Made by a program: the position numbers and the translations under genes | In this document: in pieces, positions 21,348 through 30,403 of the stretch | Layout of the letters: the number at the start of each line of letters is the position of its first letter | Position numbering within the stretch: position 1 is the first letter of the stretch | Origin: Nostoc sp. RI_552 | GTDB lineage: Bacteria; Cyanobacteriota; Cyanobacteriia; Cyanobacteriales; Nostocaceae | Direction: 5' to 3' | Length of the DNA: 64,000 nt | Assembly: GCA_016124525.1 (NCBI GenBank) | Contig: WGNO01000035.1 | Span: forward strand, 62,001 to 126,000 | Notes under the pieces: model-generated | Database searches by the model: none | Told to the model about the DNA's origin: nothing | What the model saw: the letters and a program-made list of their open reading frames with translations, nothing else

Positions 21348-22343
21348 TTACTCTTGAGAGTCAGCTAATTTACCCCATTTATCCCCCCGGGAAACTGAAA
21401 CCTGATGTTGAGACTCCAACCAACGTTCAGCGTCAATAGCCGCCATACAGCCAGTTCCTACAGCAGTGGCGGCTTGTCTATACACATAGTCTTGAGCATC
21501 ACCACTAGCAAACACACCAGGAATATTTGTATGTGTTGAACCACAAAGAGTACGAATATATCCTTTACTGTCCATATCCAGCCATCCCTGGAAAATTTTT
21601 GTATTTGGCCGATAACCGATAGCCACAAATAAACCTGCTATGGGTAGCGTATATATCTCTTGAGTTTCTATATTTTTCAGGAGTACTGCCTCTACTTCGT
21701 TTTCTCCTAAAATATCTTCCACCAATGTATTCCAAATAAAGCCGATCTTTTCTTTGGCAAAAGCACGCGCCTGTAAAATTTTGGCAGCACGCAATCTGTC
21801 CCGTCGGTGAATGACATAAACTTTGGCACAAAACCGCGTTAAGAAAATCGCATCTTCTATTGCTGTATCCCCACCTCCGACAATTGCAACTTCCCGTCCT
21901 CGAAAAAAAGCTGCATCACAGGTAGCACAGGATGACACACCATGACCCAATAGCCTTTTTTCGTTATCTAATCCCAGGTAGTTAGGACTAGCACCAGTAG
22001 CAACAATCACAGCATCAGCGAGCAAGGTCTTTTCATGATCAAAGAAGAGCTGAAATGGTCGTTGTGAAAAATCTACAGATGTAATCATGCCATAACGCAA
22101 CTCTGCACCAAAGCGAGATGCTTGTGCTTCAAAATGCTGCATCAATTCAGGGCCAAGAATTCCATTGACAAAACCCGGATAATTTTCCACCTCTGTGGTT
22201 GTGGCTAGTTGACCCCCCGGTTCTGGCCCCCTAATTACCAGTGGGTTGAGGTTAGCCCTTGCAGCATAAATAGCACCTGTTAATCCTGCTGAACCAGCAC
22301 CGATAATAATTACTTGACGATGCTCGGAATTGACAACATTCAT
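21348..22343 (-). CDS. trxB: NADPH-thioredoxin reductase-type flavoprotein
   Basis: A 331-residue FAD/NAD(P)-linked disulfide reductase. The FAD motif GAGSAGLTGAIYAAR is at the start, the redox-active disulfide CATC at Cys139-Cys142, the pyridine nucleotide motif GGGDTAIEDA follows, and HRRDRLRA marks NADPH preference. The FAD C-terminal GVFASGDAQD is present. It would reduce thioredoxin with NADPH, parallel to the ferredoxin-thioredoxin system. Minor oddity: the residue after CATCD is Ala rather than the usual Gly. Divergent from the alpha/beta hydrolase gene. Confidence 0.93.
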   Translation of the reverse strand: MNVVNSEHRQVIIIGAGSAGLTGAIYAARANLNPLVIRGPEPGGQLATTTEVENYPGFVNGILGPELMQHFEAQASRFGAELRYGMITSVDFSQRPFQLFFDHEKTLLADAVIVATGASPNYLGLDNEKRLLGHGVSSCATCDAAFFRGREVAIVGGGDTAIEDAIFLTRFCAKVYVIHRRDRLRAAKILQARAFAKEKIGFIWNTLVEDILGENEVEAVLLKNIETQEIYTLPIAGLFVAIGYRPNTKIFQGWLDMDSKGYIRTLCGSTHTNIPGVFASGDAQDYVYRQAATAVGTGCMAAIDAERWLESQHQVSVSRGDKWGKLADSQE

Positions 22344-22575
22344 TTTTAGTTTTCTCTCTCAACACCTTTGAGAGTAAGTAAATTTGAACTTTATTCTTTA
22401 AGGGTCACCGTTCCAAACTATCAATACTCAACGGGCTTTCCCTCCCTCCTTTGCAAGAGTATCTAATATCCGTATGGGGTACTTCACACTACCTAATATG
22501 CACCTAGAGAATGATGCTAATTACTAGATGGAGTAACCACGATGGAAATAATAAAGCATCATGAGGTAAAATTTT

Positions 22576-23556
22576 ATGTTTTTACCCCCAGGGTTTGGTG
22601 AGAAATGTGTCATGACCACATTAGGCAGAGTGGTTTATTACGCTCCTGTTGGGAAACCGTGGTCTAATTTGACTATTGAAGCATCAAGCAATTGCGCCGA
22701 TGGCAGTGCCCAAGGCAATGGCACTTTAGTATTCCTACACGCTTTTGGTGGTGGGTCTTCTGCTTACGAGTGGTCTAAAGTTTATCCAGCGTTTGCCGTA
22801 GACTACCACATTATTGCACCAGATTTAATTGGTTGGGGAAGGTCTGACCATCCAGCCCGTAATTATCGAATTGAGGATTATATTCGCAACATCATTGAAT
22901 TTGTAGAAAAAACCTGCAATTTCCCCATAACTGCCATTGCTTCTGGGTTAACAGCCGCTTTTGCTATTTGCGCCGCCATTGAGCGTCCAGATTTGTTTAA
23001 GTCTTTAATTTTAACCACGCCAGCAGGCTTGGCAGAATTTGGACAAGATTACAGTCGTAGCATGGCCGCTCAGGTAGTTAAAGTCCCCGTTTTTGACCGC
23101 TTATTATATTTGTCTGGAGTTGCTAGCGGTTTTGGAATTCGCAGTTTCTTGGAACAACGCCAATTTGCTCGTGCTTCACGGGTTTATCCTGAAATTGTCC
23201 AGGCTTATCAACAATCTGCTCAACAGTTTAATGCAGAGTACGCAGCTTTGGCTTTTGTTCGTGGAGATTTAGCTTTTGATTTATCCCAATATATTACTCG
23301 GCTGACTGTGCCCACTGCAATCATCTGGGGACAAAAATCAGAATATACCGGGCCAGATGTCGGTGGACGCTTGGCGGAAATGAACCCACAAGCAGTTCGG
23401 ATTTTCTGTCATCTCGAGGATGTAGGCTTGACTCCCCAACTAGAACTTCCTGGTGTCACCATTGGACTAATTCGTAAGTTTTTACCTTTACTAGAGTCAA
23501 AACAGTCTGAAAGTGCCACTGTTAATGGAGCAGGTACCATTTCTATTTCGGTATAA
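22576..23556 (+). CDS. Alpha/beta-hydrolase-fold protein with apparently degenerate catalytic triad
   Basis: A 326-residue protein with the alpha/beta hydrolase core: an oxyanion-type FLHAFGGGSSAYEW near residue 52, PDLIGWGRSDHP, and a nucleophile elbow ITAIASGLTAA in which the usual GxSxG is AxSxL. The acid-bearing loop reads IIWGQKSEYTGP, where the family normally has D after GxK. The terminal segment DVGLTPQLELP has Leu where GH normally supplies the catalytic His. Two triad positions therefore look replaced, and hydrolase activity is doubtful. The function is unknown; it may be a conserved non-catalytic family. Confidence 0.75.
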   Translation: MFLPPGFGEKCVMTTLGRVVYYAPVGKPWSNLTIEASSNCADGSAQGNGTLVFLHAFGGGSSAYEWSKVYPAFAVDYHIIAPDLIGWGRSDHPARNYRIEDYIRNIIEFVEKTCNFPITAIASGLTAAFAICAAIERPDLFKSLILTTPAGLAEFGQDYSRSMAAQVVKVPVFDRLLYLSGVASGFGIRSFLEQRQFARASRVYPEIVQAYQQSAQQFNAEYAALAFVRGDLAFDLSQYITRLTVPTAIIWGQKSEYTGPDVGGRLAEMNPQAVRIFCHLEDVGLTPQLELPGVTIGLIRKFLPLLESKQSESATVNGAGTISISV

Positions 23557-24102
23557 CTTTAAATAAAGCTTAAAAACGATTATTTATGTTGGGCATGACT
23601 GAGAAACTAAGTTTGTTACACAACATTCTAGCTCTTTGTTTGCCCAAATCCTGAGAAGTGGTTTAAACCTTTTTTAACCCCTCCGCTCCTATTGTCTGTA
23701 CTTTGACTTGGTGGTGGGTATTTTTTTGACGACAATTATTTTTAGATGGCCTCCATATATTAAAATATGACATCTGATTTTGAAATTTAACATTTAGCGA
23801 CCAGAGCTTTGGGAGCGATGTTAAGTCACGAAAGCCCCTCAATCTGATGCGGTGAGCGTAAGTCCAACGGGAAAAACCAAGACAACCAAGTAGAGTAATT
23901 CTTGGCATCCCTATTTCTCTATAGGGTGGGAACGATGTCAAAGTTCTACGCTGTTAGCCACTGTGTATGGTTTGATGTCTATATGGCAATTATTTTTGGA
24001 TGATTTGCCACCACGCTTATTATATACTGGTGATTACCTGTTTATATTAATAGCTAATACCCAAGAATTGATATAGTTTCCATCTTCTGATAATTATAGT
24101 AA
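23557..24102. other. Intergenic region with IS relic
   Basis: This 546-bp spacer has no intact gene. Its middle third carries the IS605-type right-end relic described separately; the rest is AT-rich. A candidate promoter for psiE is not clear. Confidence 0.45.
23797..23943 (+). mobile_element. Relic of an IS200/IS605-type (tnpB) right end
   Basis: The segment ends with a hairpin CCCTAT-TTCTCT-ATAGGG (23909-23926) preceded by GGCAT and followed by GTGGGAACGATGTCAA. This layout matches the right end of many IS605/IS1341 elements: a GGAATCCC-type hairpin followed by ATGTCAA. The preceding 110 bp give fragmentary tnpB-tail-like peptide in the plus direction but no open frame. Only the end of the element appears to survive. 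The assignment rests on pattern memory, not an alignment. Confidence 0.4.
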
Positions 24103-24555
24103 ATGAAACATCTACTCAGAAAAATCGGCAAATTTGCTAAGGACGAAGGTTTTATGCACCTCATAGAAAATTTTGAGGTGCTTGTGTCTAAGCTGTTGTC
24201 AGTAGCAATGGTAATTGTAGTTATAGTTGCTATATTTGATTTAATATTTTACCTCATTAATGAACTATTTACTAGTCCTTATTTAAGGTTCAATCAAACA
24301 TTATTTACGATTTTTGGCTTATTTTTAAATGTTTTAATTGCTTTGGAAATATTAGAAAATATCACTGCCTATCTGAGAAAACACGTTGTTCAAGTTGAGT
24401 TAGTCATTGTTACTGCTTTAATTGCAGTAGGGCGTAAAATTATTATTCTTGATTTAGGAAAAACAAATGGTGTTGATGTCATTGGTTTAGGAGTTGCAGT
24501 CTTAGCTTTATCCATTAGTTATTGGATTATTCGTAGCAGTAATATCAGACATTAA
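24103..24555 (+). CDS. PsiE-family membrane protein
   Basis: A 150-residue protein with four predicted transmembrane helices (LLSVAMVIVVIVAIFDLIFYLI, LFTIFGLFLNVLIALEIL, VELVIVTALIAVGRKIIIL, VIGLGVAVLALSISYWII). The central ALEILENITAYLR segment is characteristic of the PsiE (phosphate-starvation-inducible E) family, whose biochemical role is unknown. It lies 49 bp upstream of narM on the same strand, so co-transcription is possible. No convincing Pho box was found upstream. Confidence 0.75.
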   Translation: MKHLLRKIGKFAKDEGFMHLIENFEVLVSKLLSVAMVIVVIVAIFDLIFYLINELFTSPYLRFNQTLFTIFGLFLNVLIALEILENITAYLRKHVVQVELVIVTALIAVGRKIIILDLGKTNGVDVIGLGVAVLALSISYWIIRSSNIRH

Positions 24556-24604
24556 TTACAGCGTTAGACCCAAATCTTCCATCAGCTTGTATTGAACTTA
24601 TTTT

Positions 24605-25060
24605 ATGACATATTTTTTTGCATTTGAAGCAGATTTTGTAGATTCCCTACGCTGTATACCTATGCAGGTGCGCCACAAGTTAGATACATGTGGTATTAAG
24701 TTGAAATTATCTGGTTGGCATCAAATGAGTCAAGATGAGCGTTCAGCTTTAGTAGAATTACCTTGTAGGACGGTAACGGAAATTCAAGCTTACCAAGACT
24801 ATGTCCAGCAGCTAATTTTTGAACGCACGGGTAGCCCAGCTGCAAAACTACCCATCGAACCTGCTCCTTTATGGATGGATTCTGGAAGTGTGCCAGCTAG
24901 TGTCCAGGAAAAAGCTCAAGAAATGGATTTTACCCTGACGTTGCAACAGTGGGCTGCTTTAACTCCCCTACAACGTTTTGCTTTGATCAAACTCAGCAGT
25001 CCAGGACATGAAAATAAAAACTTTTCTAGGGCAATAGCAGAATTTCATCTCCTGGCATGA
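24605..25060 (+). CDS. narM: Nitrate reductase-associated protein NarM
   Basis: A 151-residue soluble protein of the nitrate reductase-associated family. Family features are FFAFEADFVDSLRCIPM at the start, VRHKLDTCGIKLKLSGWHQM, LPCRTVTEIQAY, and the C-terminal TLQQWAALTPLQRFALIKLS. In Synechococcus NarM is needed for active ferredoxin-nitrate reductase, probably in cofactor insertion or assembly. Its position 3.3 kb after narB, outside the nir operon and behind psiE, means it is transcribed separately; no NtcA palindrome was seen directly upstream. Confidence 0.85.
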   Translation: MTYFFAFEADFVDSLRCIPMQVRHKLDTCGIKLKLSGWHQMSQDERSALVELPCRTVTEIQAYQDYVQQLIFERTGSPAAKLPIEPAPLWMDSGSVPASVQEKAQEMDFTLTLQQWAALTPLQRFALIKLSSPGHENKNFSRAIAEFHLLA

Positions 25061-25138
25061 TTATATTTTATTGGTTAGCAAAAAACTAAAGAATGTTACC
25101 GAAGTTACAATTTAAGCAATATGTGAGGACATCAAAAC

Positions 25139-25741
25139 ATGGCTGCGAAAAAAATTTTGATGCTTGTTGGCGACTATGTAGAAGACTAGGAAGTGATGGT
25201 TCCTTTCCAGGCTTTGCAAATGGTGGGACACACTGTTGATGCTGTTTGCCCAAACAAGAAAGCTGGTGACCAAGTGCGAACAGCAGTTCATGATTTTGAA
25301 GGTGACCAGACTTACAGTTAAAAACCTGGTCATAACTTTACGTTAAATGCCACATTTGCAGAAGTAGAAGTTGCAACCTATGATGCTTTAGTGATTCCTG
25401 GAGGACGAGCGCCAGAATATATCCGCTTGAATGAACGAGTGTTAGAAATAACTCGTTATTTTGCCCAAGGTAATAAGCCTATTGCTGCCATTTGCCAGGG
25501 TTTACAAATATTGGCCGCGGCTGATGTCTTGCAAGGTAAGGTCTGTACTAGTTACCATGCTTGTAGCCCAGACATTCGTACTGCTGGCGGTGTGTACGTA
25601 AATATTTCTGTTGATGAAGCAATAGTTGATGGTAACTTGGTGACAGATCCGGCTTGGCCAGCTCATCCCCGGTGGTTAGCAGAATTTTTGCAAGTATTGG
25701 GAACAAAGGTTGAACATCCAGAGTTGACTACCTTCAGATAA
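25139..25741 (+). pseudogene. DJ-1/PfpI-family protein, two nonsense codons
   Basis: Read in one frame from the ATG at 25139, the sequence encodes a PfpI/DJ-1-type protein (KKILMLVGDYVED, then [48 protein letters not shown]). It is interrupted by TAG at 25187 (codon 17, normally Tyr in DYVEDYE) and TAA at 25319 (normally Glu). There is no frameshift. The nucleophile elbow reads ICQG instead of the usual ICHG. The downstream open part (25391-25741) has no good start of its own. It is most simply a recent pseudogene. Confidence 0.8.
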
Positions 25742-26197
25742 AGAATCAATGTTTCTGCAAGTACAGCATCCAATTGATTAACTCATCAACTAGAATATTT
25801 CTAATGCTGTATCTCCACAAAAGTTTATATACAATTAGAAAATCGTCAGCAGTAAAAAGTAACTGTACAGATGTTCAATTGAAGTAAATGTGGCATATAC
25901 TACTGTTCTTTAATTAATTAGAGTGTCTTGATTTTGCTGTGACTTGTCAGAAATATCAGACTATAGACTCTAACTAATATGAGTGATTGGTAAAGCAGAA
26001 GATTTTTTTTGCTATCTAGAATACTTGTCACTCTTAAGTTAGGTAAGTTTATTAAATTCTGAATGAGCAAATTTTAAATTTGTTGGCTGTAAGTAAAGCT
26101 ATAGTGTATTTAGCAATGCTGCTGTTGGTGTGGCTCAGGTTAAGTCCTAATGCCAGAGTATTTTTGATGAATTTGTTTGTAAAGAAACTCTAACTCG
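25742..26197. other. Intergenic region, nothing recognised
   Basis: A 456-bp AT-rich spacer between the PfpI pseudogene and the FHA-PrsW gene. No ORF, strong hairpin or repeat was recognised; it presumably contains the promoter of the downstream gene. Confidence 0.4.
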
Positions 26198-27565
26198 ATG
26201 ACAGGCAAAAACACAAGACATAATGCATTCCTGCGGCTAGTGTCTGGTAATGCAGCATCTTTTGGCTCAGAATCTCGGTACTCGCTGCTAACTAGTAAGG
26301 AGGTAGTAATTGGACGCGACCCCACTTGCCAAGTTGTCTTGGATGCTATGAAATATCGCATGGTATCTCGCCGTCATGCTGTGGTTCGTCCCCTCTCCTC
26401 ATCGAAGGATGGCCAATTTACCTGGATAGTTTGTGATTTAAATAGCGCCAATGGCACTTTTTTAAATGGAAAATGCTTGACTGAATGTCAGGAATTGCAT
26501 GCAGGCGATCGCATTTCTATGGGTTCTGATGGGCCGCAATTTATTTTTGAGTATGACTTAATTTCTCAGCCCACAGTGGCGACAAAACAAATCAAACCGC
26601 TACCATCAGCTTCTAAAAATAATGGTCATACTCATTTAAAACAGCCGGATTCAGTGAGTTTTACCCAACTGTTTCCGATTATTTCTACTGGTAAGGATTT
26701 AACTCGTAAAGCTTACCTAATACCAGGAATACTGACTGTGATATTTGTAGTGTTAATGTTTGCCACAGTCGGTCACCCCCAAGCAAATCAAGTGATAGTG
26801 GCAACTTACATAGCATCAGCTGCTTACTATTTTGTTTACCAACTTTGCGGTAAAGAGAAACCTTGGTGGGTGCTAGTGGGAACAGCATTGAGTACAACCT
26901 TGATTTTGCTCAGTCCTTTGTTGAATTTTCTTATCTTCCTATTTCGGGTGATTTTACCCGGTAATTTACCTGCACCTAACGAACCTACTACGTTCACAGA
27001 ATTGCTGGTAAGAATGTTCTTTGGTGCAGGGTTGATGGAGGAATTACTCAAGGCGTTACCTTTAATCGGCGCATATTTCATCGGTCGCAGTTTAACTTCT
27101 CCTTGGCGGGAACGCATCGGCATTTGGGAGCCTTTGGATGGTATTCTTTTGGGCACGGCTTCAGCTATAGGCTTTACTTTGTTGGAAACTTTGGGACAAT
27201 ATGTGCCACAAATTACTCAACAGGTGGGGATAGGGGCTGCTGGTCAATTGGCAGGGTTTCAATTGCTCATTCCACGCATTTTAGGATCTGTAGCTGGACA
27301 TATGGCTTACAGTGGCTATTTGGGGTATTTTATCGGGTTGGCTGTGCTCAAGCCTCGGATGAGTTGGCAGATTCTCTCGATTGGTTATCTGAGTGCTTCG
27401 GCGTTGCACGCTTTATGGAATGCTATAGGATCTATTAATGCTTTACTGTTAGTTGTAGTTGGTGTTGTATCTTATGCCTTCTTGATGGCAGCAATCCTCA
27501 AAGCACGGGTATTGTCACCAACGCGATCGCAAAATTTTGCTACCCGGTTTATCGCCCCTAAATAA
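26198..27565 (+). CDS. FHA domain fused to PrsW-type intramembrane protease
   Basis: A 455-residue fusion. Residues of about 12-112 form a forkhead-associated phosphothreonine-binding domain (VVIGRDPTCQVVLD, MVSRRHAVV, DLNSANGTFLNG, LHAGDRISMG). After a linker come about eight transmembrane helices with PrsW motifs: MEELLKALPL (EExxK), LDGILLGTASAIGFTLLE with the second Glu, and conserved His in VAGHMAYSG and SALHALWNAIG. PrsW proteases are glutamic-type intramembrane enzymes that trigger anti-sigma factor release in Bacillus. Here the FHA domain could couple proteolysis to Ser/Thr phosphorylation (inference). The next genes encode another FHA protein and a PP2C phosphatase. Confidence 0.85.
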   Translation: MTGKNTRHNAFLRLVSGNAASFGSESRYSLLTSKEVVIGRDPTCQVVLDAMKYRMVSRRHAVVRPLSSSKDGQFTWIVCDLNSANGTFLNGKCLTECQELHAGDRISMGSDGPQFIFEYDLISQPTVATKQIKPLPSASKNNGHTHLKQPDSVSFTQLFPIISTGKDLTRKAYLIPGILTVIFVVLMFATVGHPQANQVIVATYIASAAYYFVYQLCGKEKPWWVLVGTALSTTLILLSPLLNFLIFLFRVILPGNLPAPNEPTTFTELLVRMFFGAGLMEELLKALPLIGAYFIGRSLTSPWRERIGIWEPLDGILLGTASAIGFTLLETLGQYVPQITQQVGIGAAGQLAGFQLLIPRILGSVAGHMAYSGYLGYFIGLAVLKPRMSWQILSIGYLSASALHALWNAIGSINALLLVVVGVVSYAFLMAAILKARVLSPTRSQNFATRFIAPK

Positions 27566-27865
27566 GGGATGTTGCTGATTTGAGGTATGAATCGGATTTT
27601 GGATCATGTGAAAATTCTCGTAGAGACGTTAAACAAGCGTCTCTACATATATTTATACTTTTTATACTTTGTTGCAAAGCTGTTTTAAATTTTACCAAAA
27701 TCTCAAGGGACACTATTTAAGGGATGGAAATTTTGTTCTCTATCTGGCGATAGATGAAAGTGATCTGGAAAGCAATCTATGGTTATACTATGCTCGCCAA
27801 AGCAAAGGCTTTGTAATTTTAAACAAGCTTAAGCTTGGGATGGCAGCAAAGGTGAAACATTCTGG
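27566..27865. other. Spacer with interspersed hairpin
   Basis: A 300-bp convergent spacer between the FHA-PrsW gene and a minus-strand hypothetical gene. It contains the perfect hairpin at 27620-27646; the rest shows no supported gene. Confidence 0.4.
27620..27646. terminator. Perfect 9-bp hairpin (GTAGAGACG type)
   Basis: GTAGAGACG (27620-27628) and CGTCTCTAC (27638-27646) form a perfect stem around a 9-nt loop, followed by an AT-rich tail. The GTAGAGACG...CGTCTCTAC arms match a small repeat frequently scattered in Nostoc-type intergenic DNA. It lies between convergent genes, so it may also end transcription. Confidence 0.6.
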
Positions 27866-28513
27866 TCAGTCTTGGGAGTAAAAGCTGTTTAATTGCCTGA
27901 AAGCATAGTCAGCTATTGCTACACTAATCTTTGCTTGCTCAACTTCTGATAGTGTTACCCAATCTAGATTTTTAACTTTATTCATAATCGAGGTGACATC
28001 TTGGGGTTCGCTACTACGCATAGCATGGGCAAAGGGACGCGTCAAAACAAACAGATCATCTATATCCCAAGCAGGTAATACAGATTGAACACACTGCGCT
28101 AATTGCTCGCTCATGGACTTTTGTTTGCCAAAAATCTCACTGGCTTTTTTAGCCATGGCGTTGAGCCAGTTTTGGGGTACAGTGTGCCCAAAAGCTGAAT
28201 TTAAAGATAGTTGCAAACGCTCGACACCTGATAGATTTGGATCGATTTTGCAATTTGAGTTACTTACTGCTTGAGACCAAAGGCTATCTAATTTTTCATA
28301 AAACTCTGGGGATTTTGCAGTTATTACCTCGTCTAACCAATCCTCCTTGGCAAACTTTCGTTCTAATTCACTAAAATAAGCTTCAGATTCAACACTAGCG
28401 GGATTCCAAGGATAGGTGCCATCCTCTGGTTTGAGTAAAGTCTCTAACAATTCTAATTCTATCTGAGATTTTAAGGTGAAAAAACTATCTGAGCCGTTAA
28501 TGTCATTATTCAT
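27866..28513 (-). CDS. Conserved-looking hypothetical protein
   Basis: A 215-residue soluble protein, not recognised. It is acidic and helical, without signal peptide or transmembrane segment. Visible features are a Trp-rich first half (YPWNPASVE, AKEDWLDEV) and a helical second half with NWLNAMAKKASEIFGKQKSMSEQLAQ and VLPAWDIDDLFVLTRPFAHAMR. Codon use and GC look like neighbouring genes. It is 222 bp downstream of the CHAT-FHA gene on the same strand and may be part of that signalling locus. No function is proposed. Confidence 0.6.
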   Translation of the reverse strand: MNNDINGSDSFFTLKSQIELELLETLLKPEDGTYPWNPASVESEAYFSELERKFAKEDWLDEVITAKSPEFYEKLDSLWSQAVSNSNCKIDPNLSGVERLQLSLNSAFGHTVPQNWLNAMAKKASEIFGKQKSMSEQLAQCVQSVLPAWDIDDLFVLTRPFAHAMRSSEPQDVTSIMNKVKNLDWVTLSEVEQAKISVAIADYAFRQLNSFYSQD

Positions 28514-28735
28514 TTGTTGCTTCCTGGTGAATTATTTACCAATATTGACAGATACAACTGCGCCAATTATATTTCCGCAAAACACCTAGTCTTATCGAAA
28601 AAATACTTAACTTTATCGAAATTAGAAAATAAGTTATTTTAACTCTTAGTATTAAATTTACTCACTTTCTTAGGAGTAATTAATGATTGACAAAAATACA
28701 AAAAAAGTTGTCTTGACCTTTTGTGTACCCAATGA

Positions 28736-30301
28736 CTAAGTGTCTTCAATAATGAACTGCCAAATCTTACCTCGAGAACTGCCAAACTTTAATTGCATTC
28801 CCGATTGTAGGATCACTTCCCCGCGGAGAATTTGTTGCCACCCATTAGCGCCTAAGCACCAAGTTGTACCGTAGGTAGAACAATCTTGCAGATAATAAGT
28901 TCTGATAGCGGTTTTACCAGTTACGGTAATGCGGCAGAGAATTTCGGCGTGACGTTTAGAAACAGAAGGTTCTGGTATGACAATATCATTGTCTTTTGTA
29001 CGGCCGATGCGGGTGACTCCAGGTTGTAGTAGCCAAGTTTGTTCTCCTGATGAAAGCGATCGCAAACAAGCTCTGGGAGCCTGGTAGTCGAAGTTGGGGA
29101 TGATAGTATTTGGTAATTCCGTAATTCCTTCATCAAAACTTTTAATCAGTTCACCGTCAAAATCTGGATGTAGATAAAGAACAGGTAAAGTCCAGGCAAT
29201 TTGATTAAATTTATATATTGTTAAGAGTTCTTGTCTAGCTTCTGCAACTGCTTCATCAATTGACTTGCGCCCTCGCAAAGCTTTGGTAAAAGCTTGAATA
29301 AAACTGTGGCTTTCGTGGTCTGCAATTTGATCACGCATTGCCAAAACCGCAGGTACACCATGACGGATTAACACTTCTGCCAAACTGCTGGCGGGAACGG
29401 CTTGGTGATTAATAGCGGCGGGTTGTGCCCCCCAACAAGCGTTAAAAACTGCTAATTTGAGACCATTCCGGGTTAATACCTGTGCTAATTCTATACCATT
29501 AAGAGTCATCGCCGGACGCAAAAAGAATAATCCTCCATCTGGCCCTGGTAATCCATGACCAGCGTAAAAGAAAACGTTATATACGGCGGTTTCTAACTCT
29601 TGAATCAATTCTTGTGGTGTAGGTTGCAGGAGTGTTTTTACTGTACAGGGTGCGGACCCATGAGAATTGCTACTGGCAATAATTTTTTCTAAGATAGCGG
29701 CTTCTTTTGCTAATTGCAGATTTTCATCATGTCCTAAAACCAACAATATGTTTACAGCCTGATTGGTTCGCAAATCAGGTAGGGGTTCAACTTCACTGGT
29801 AGTGCGACTAAATAGCAAATCCGGCGAGAGGGACATAGCCGATTGACCCGGTTCGCGTTGCATAATTTCCCAAGGCAAGGCAATTAGATCCGGGTCACGA
29901 ATTTCTAATCGAAAACGCAAGCGTGTATACTGTCCCATAGCTATGCCCCGACTACGTTCCAGGCTACCAAGAATTGGCCCATTGAATATCCAGCGCCAGA
30001 GATGAATACCTAAGTATTGCATGAGACGACTACTGTAACCAGTTGTCTGTCCTGTAGCAGATGAAGCTAAATTGATAGAAAGTAGGTGAACTGACTGGGG
30101 CTTTAAATCTGGAGAAATATATAGACAACTGTGGCCAGCAAACATTTGCTGCCATTCTTGCCACACTTGAGTAAGTTCCTCTGGCCAAACACAGTCATGT
30201 AAAACATAACCACTGGGATAGGGAGCTTTGACCACCCAAATGGCGAAGTTATTTGTGCCAGTGTTGATGAGACGGGCGATCGCCAAGTTCAGGGATGGCA
30301 T
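28736..30301 (-). CDS. CHAT protease domain with C-terminal FHA domain
   Basis: A 521-residue protein. Residues of about 170-375 form a CHAT (caspase-HetF-associated with TPRs) domain with the catalytic dyad visible as FFYAGHG (His) and VFNACWGAQ (Cys). The last 110 residues or so form an FHA phosphopeptide-binding domain (TRIGRTKDNDIVIPEPSVSKRHAEI, DCSTYGTTW). An amino-terminal beta-rich part resembles the region preceding CHAT in other cyanobacterial proteins. It is a candidate cysteine protease recruited by Thr phosphorylation (inference from domain content). It lies 102 bp downstream of the PP2C gene on the same strand, so an operon is likely. Confidence 0.87.
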   Translation of the reverse strand: MPSLNLAIARLINTGTNNFAIWVVKAPYPSGYVLHDCVWPEELTQVWQEWQQMFAGHSCLYISPDLKPQSVHLLSINLASSATGQTTGYSSRLMQYLGIHLWRWIFNGPILGSLERSRGIAMGQYTRLRFRLEIRDPDLIALPWEIMQREPGQSAMSLSPDLLFSRTTSEVEPLPDLRTNQAVNILLVLGHDENLQLAKEAAILEKIIASSNSHGSAPCTVKTLLQPTPQELIQELETAVYNVFFYAGHGLPGPDGGLFFLRPAMTLNGIELAQVLTRNGLKLAVFNACWGAQPAAINHQAVPASSLAEVLIRHGVPAVLAMRDQIADHESHSFIQAFTKALRGRKSIDEAVAEARQELLTIYKFNQIAWTLPVLYLHPDFDGELIKSFDEGITELPNTIIPNFDYQAPRACLRSLSSGEQTWLLQPGVTRIGRTKDNDIVIPEPSVSKRHAEILCRITVTGKTAIRTYYLQDCSTYGTTWCLGANGWQQILRGEVILQSGMQLKFGSSRGKIWQFIIEDT

Positions 30302-30403
30302 GGATTCACTAAACTAAGTAAGGAGAAACAACAAGAATAACAATTACTTGTTGGTAATTTTTTTATTTAATTATTACCTGTATTATTTCAGATTTTTAGA
30401 AGT

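Noticed and set aside
27669-27881. Possible 70-codon plus-strand gene
   Set aside because: No recognised family or SD, and it overlaps the end of the better-supported minus-strand gene at 27866.
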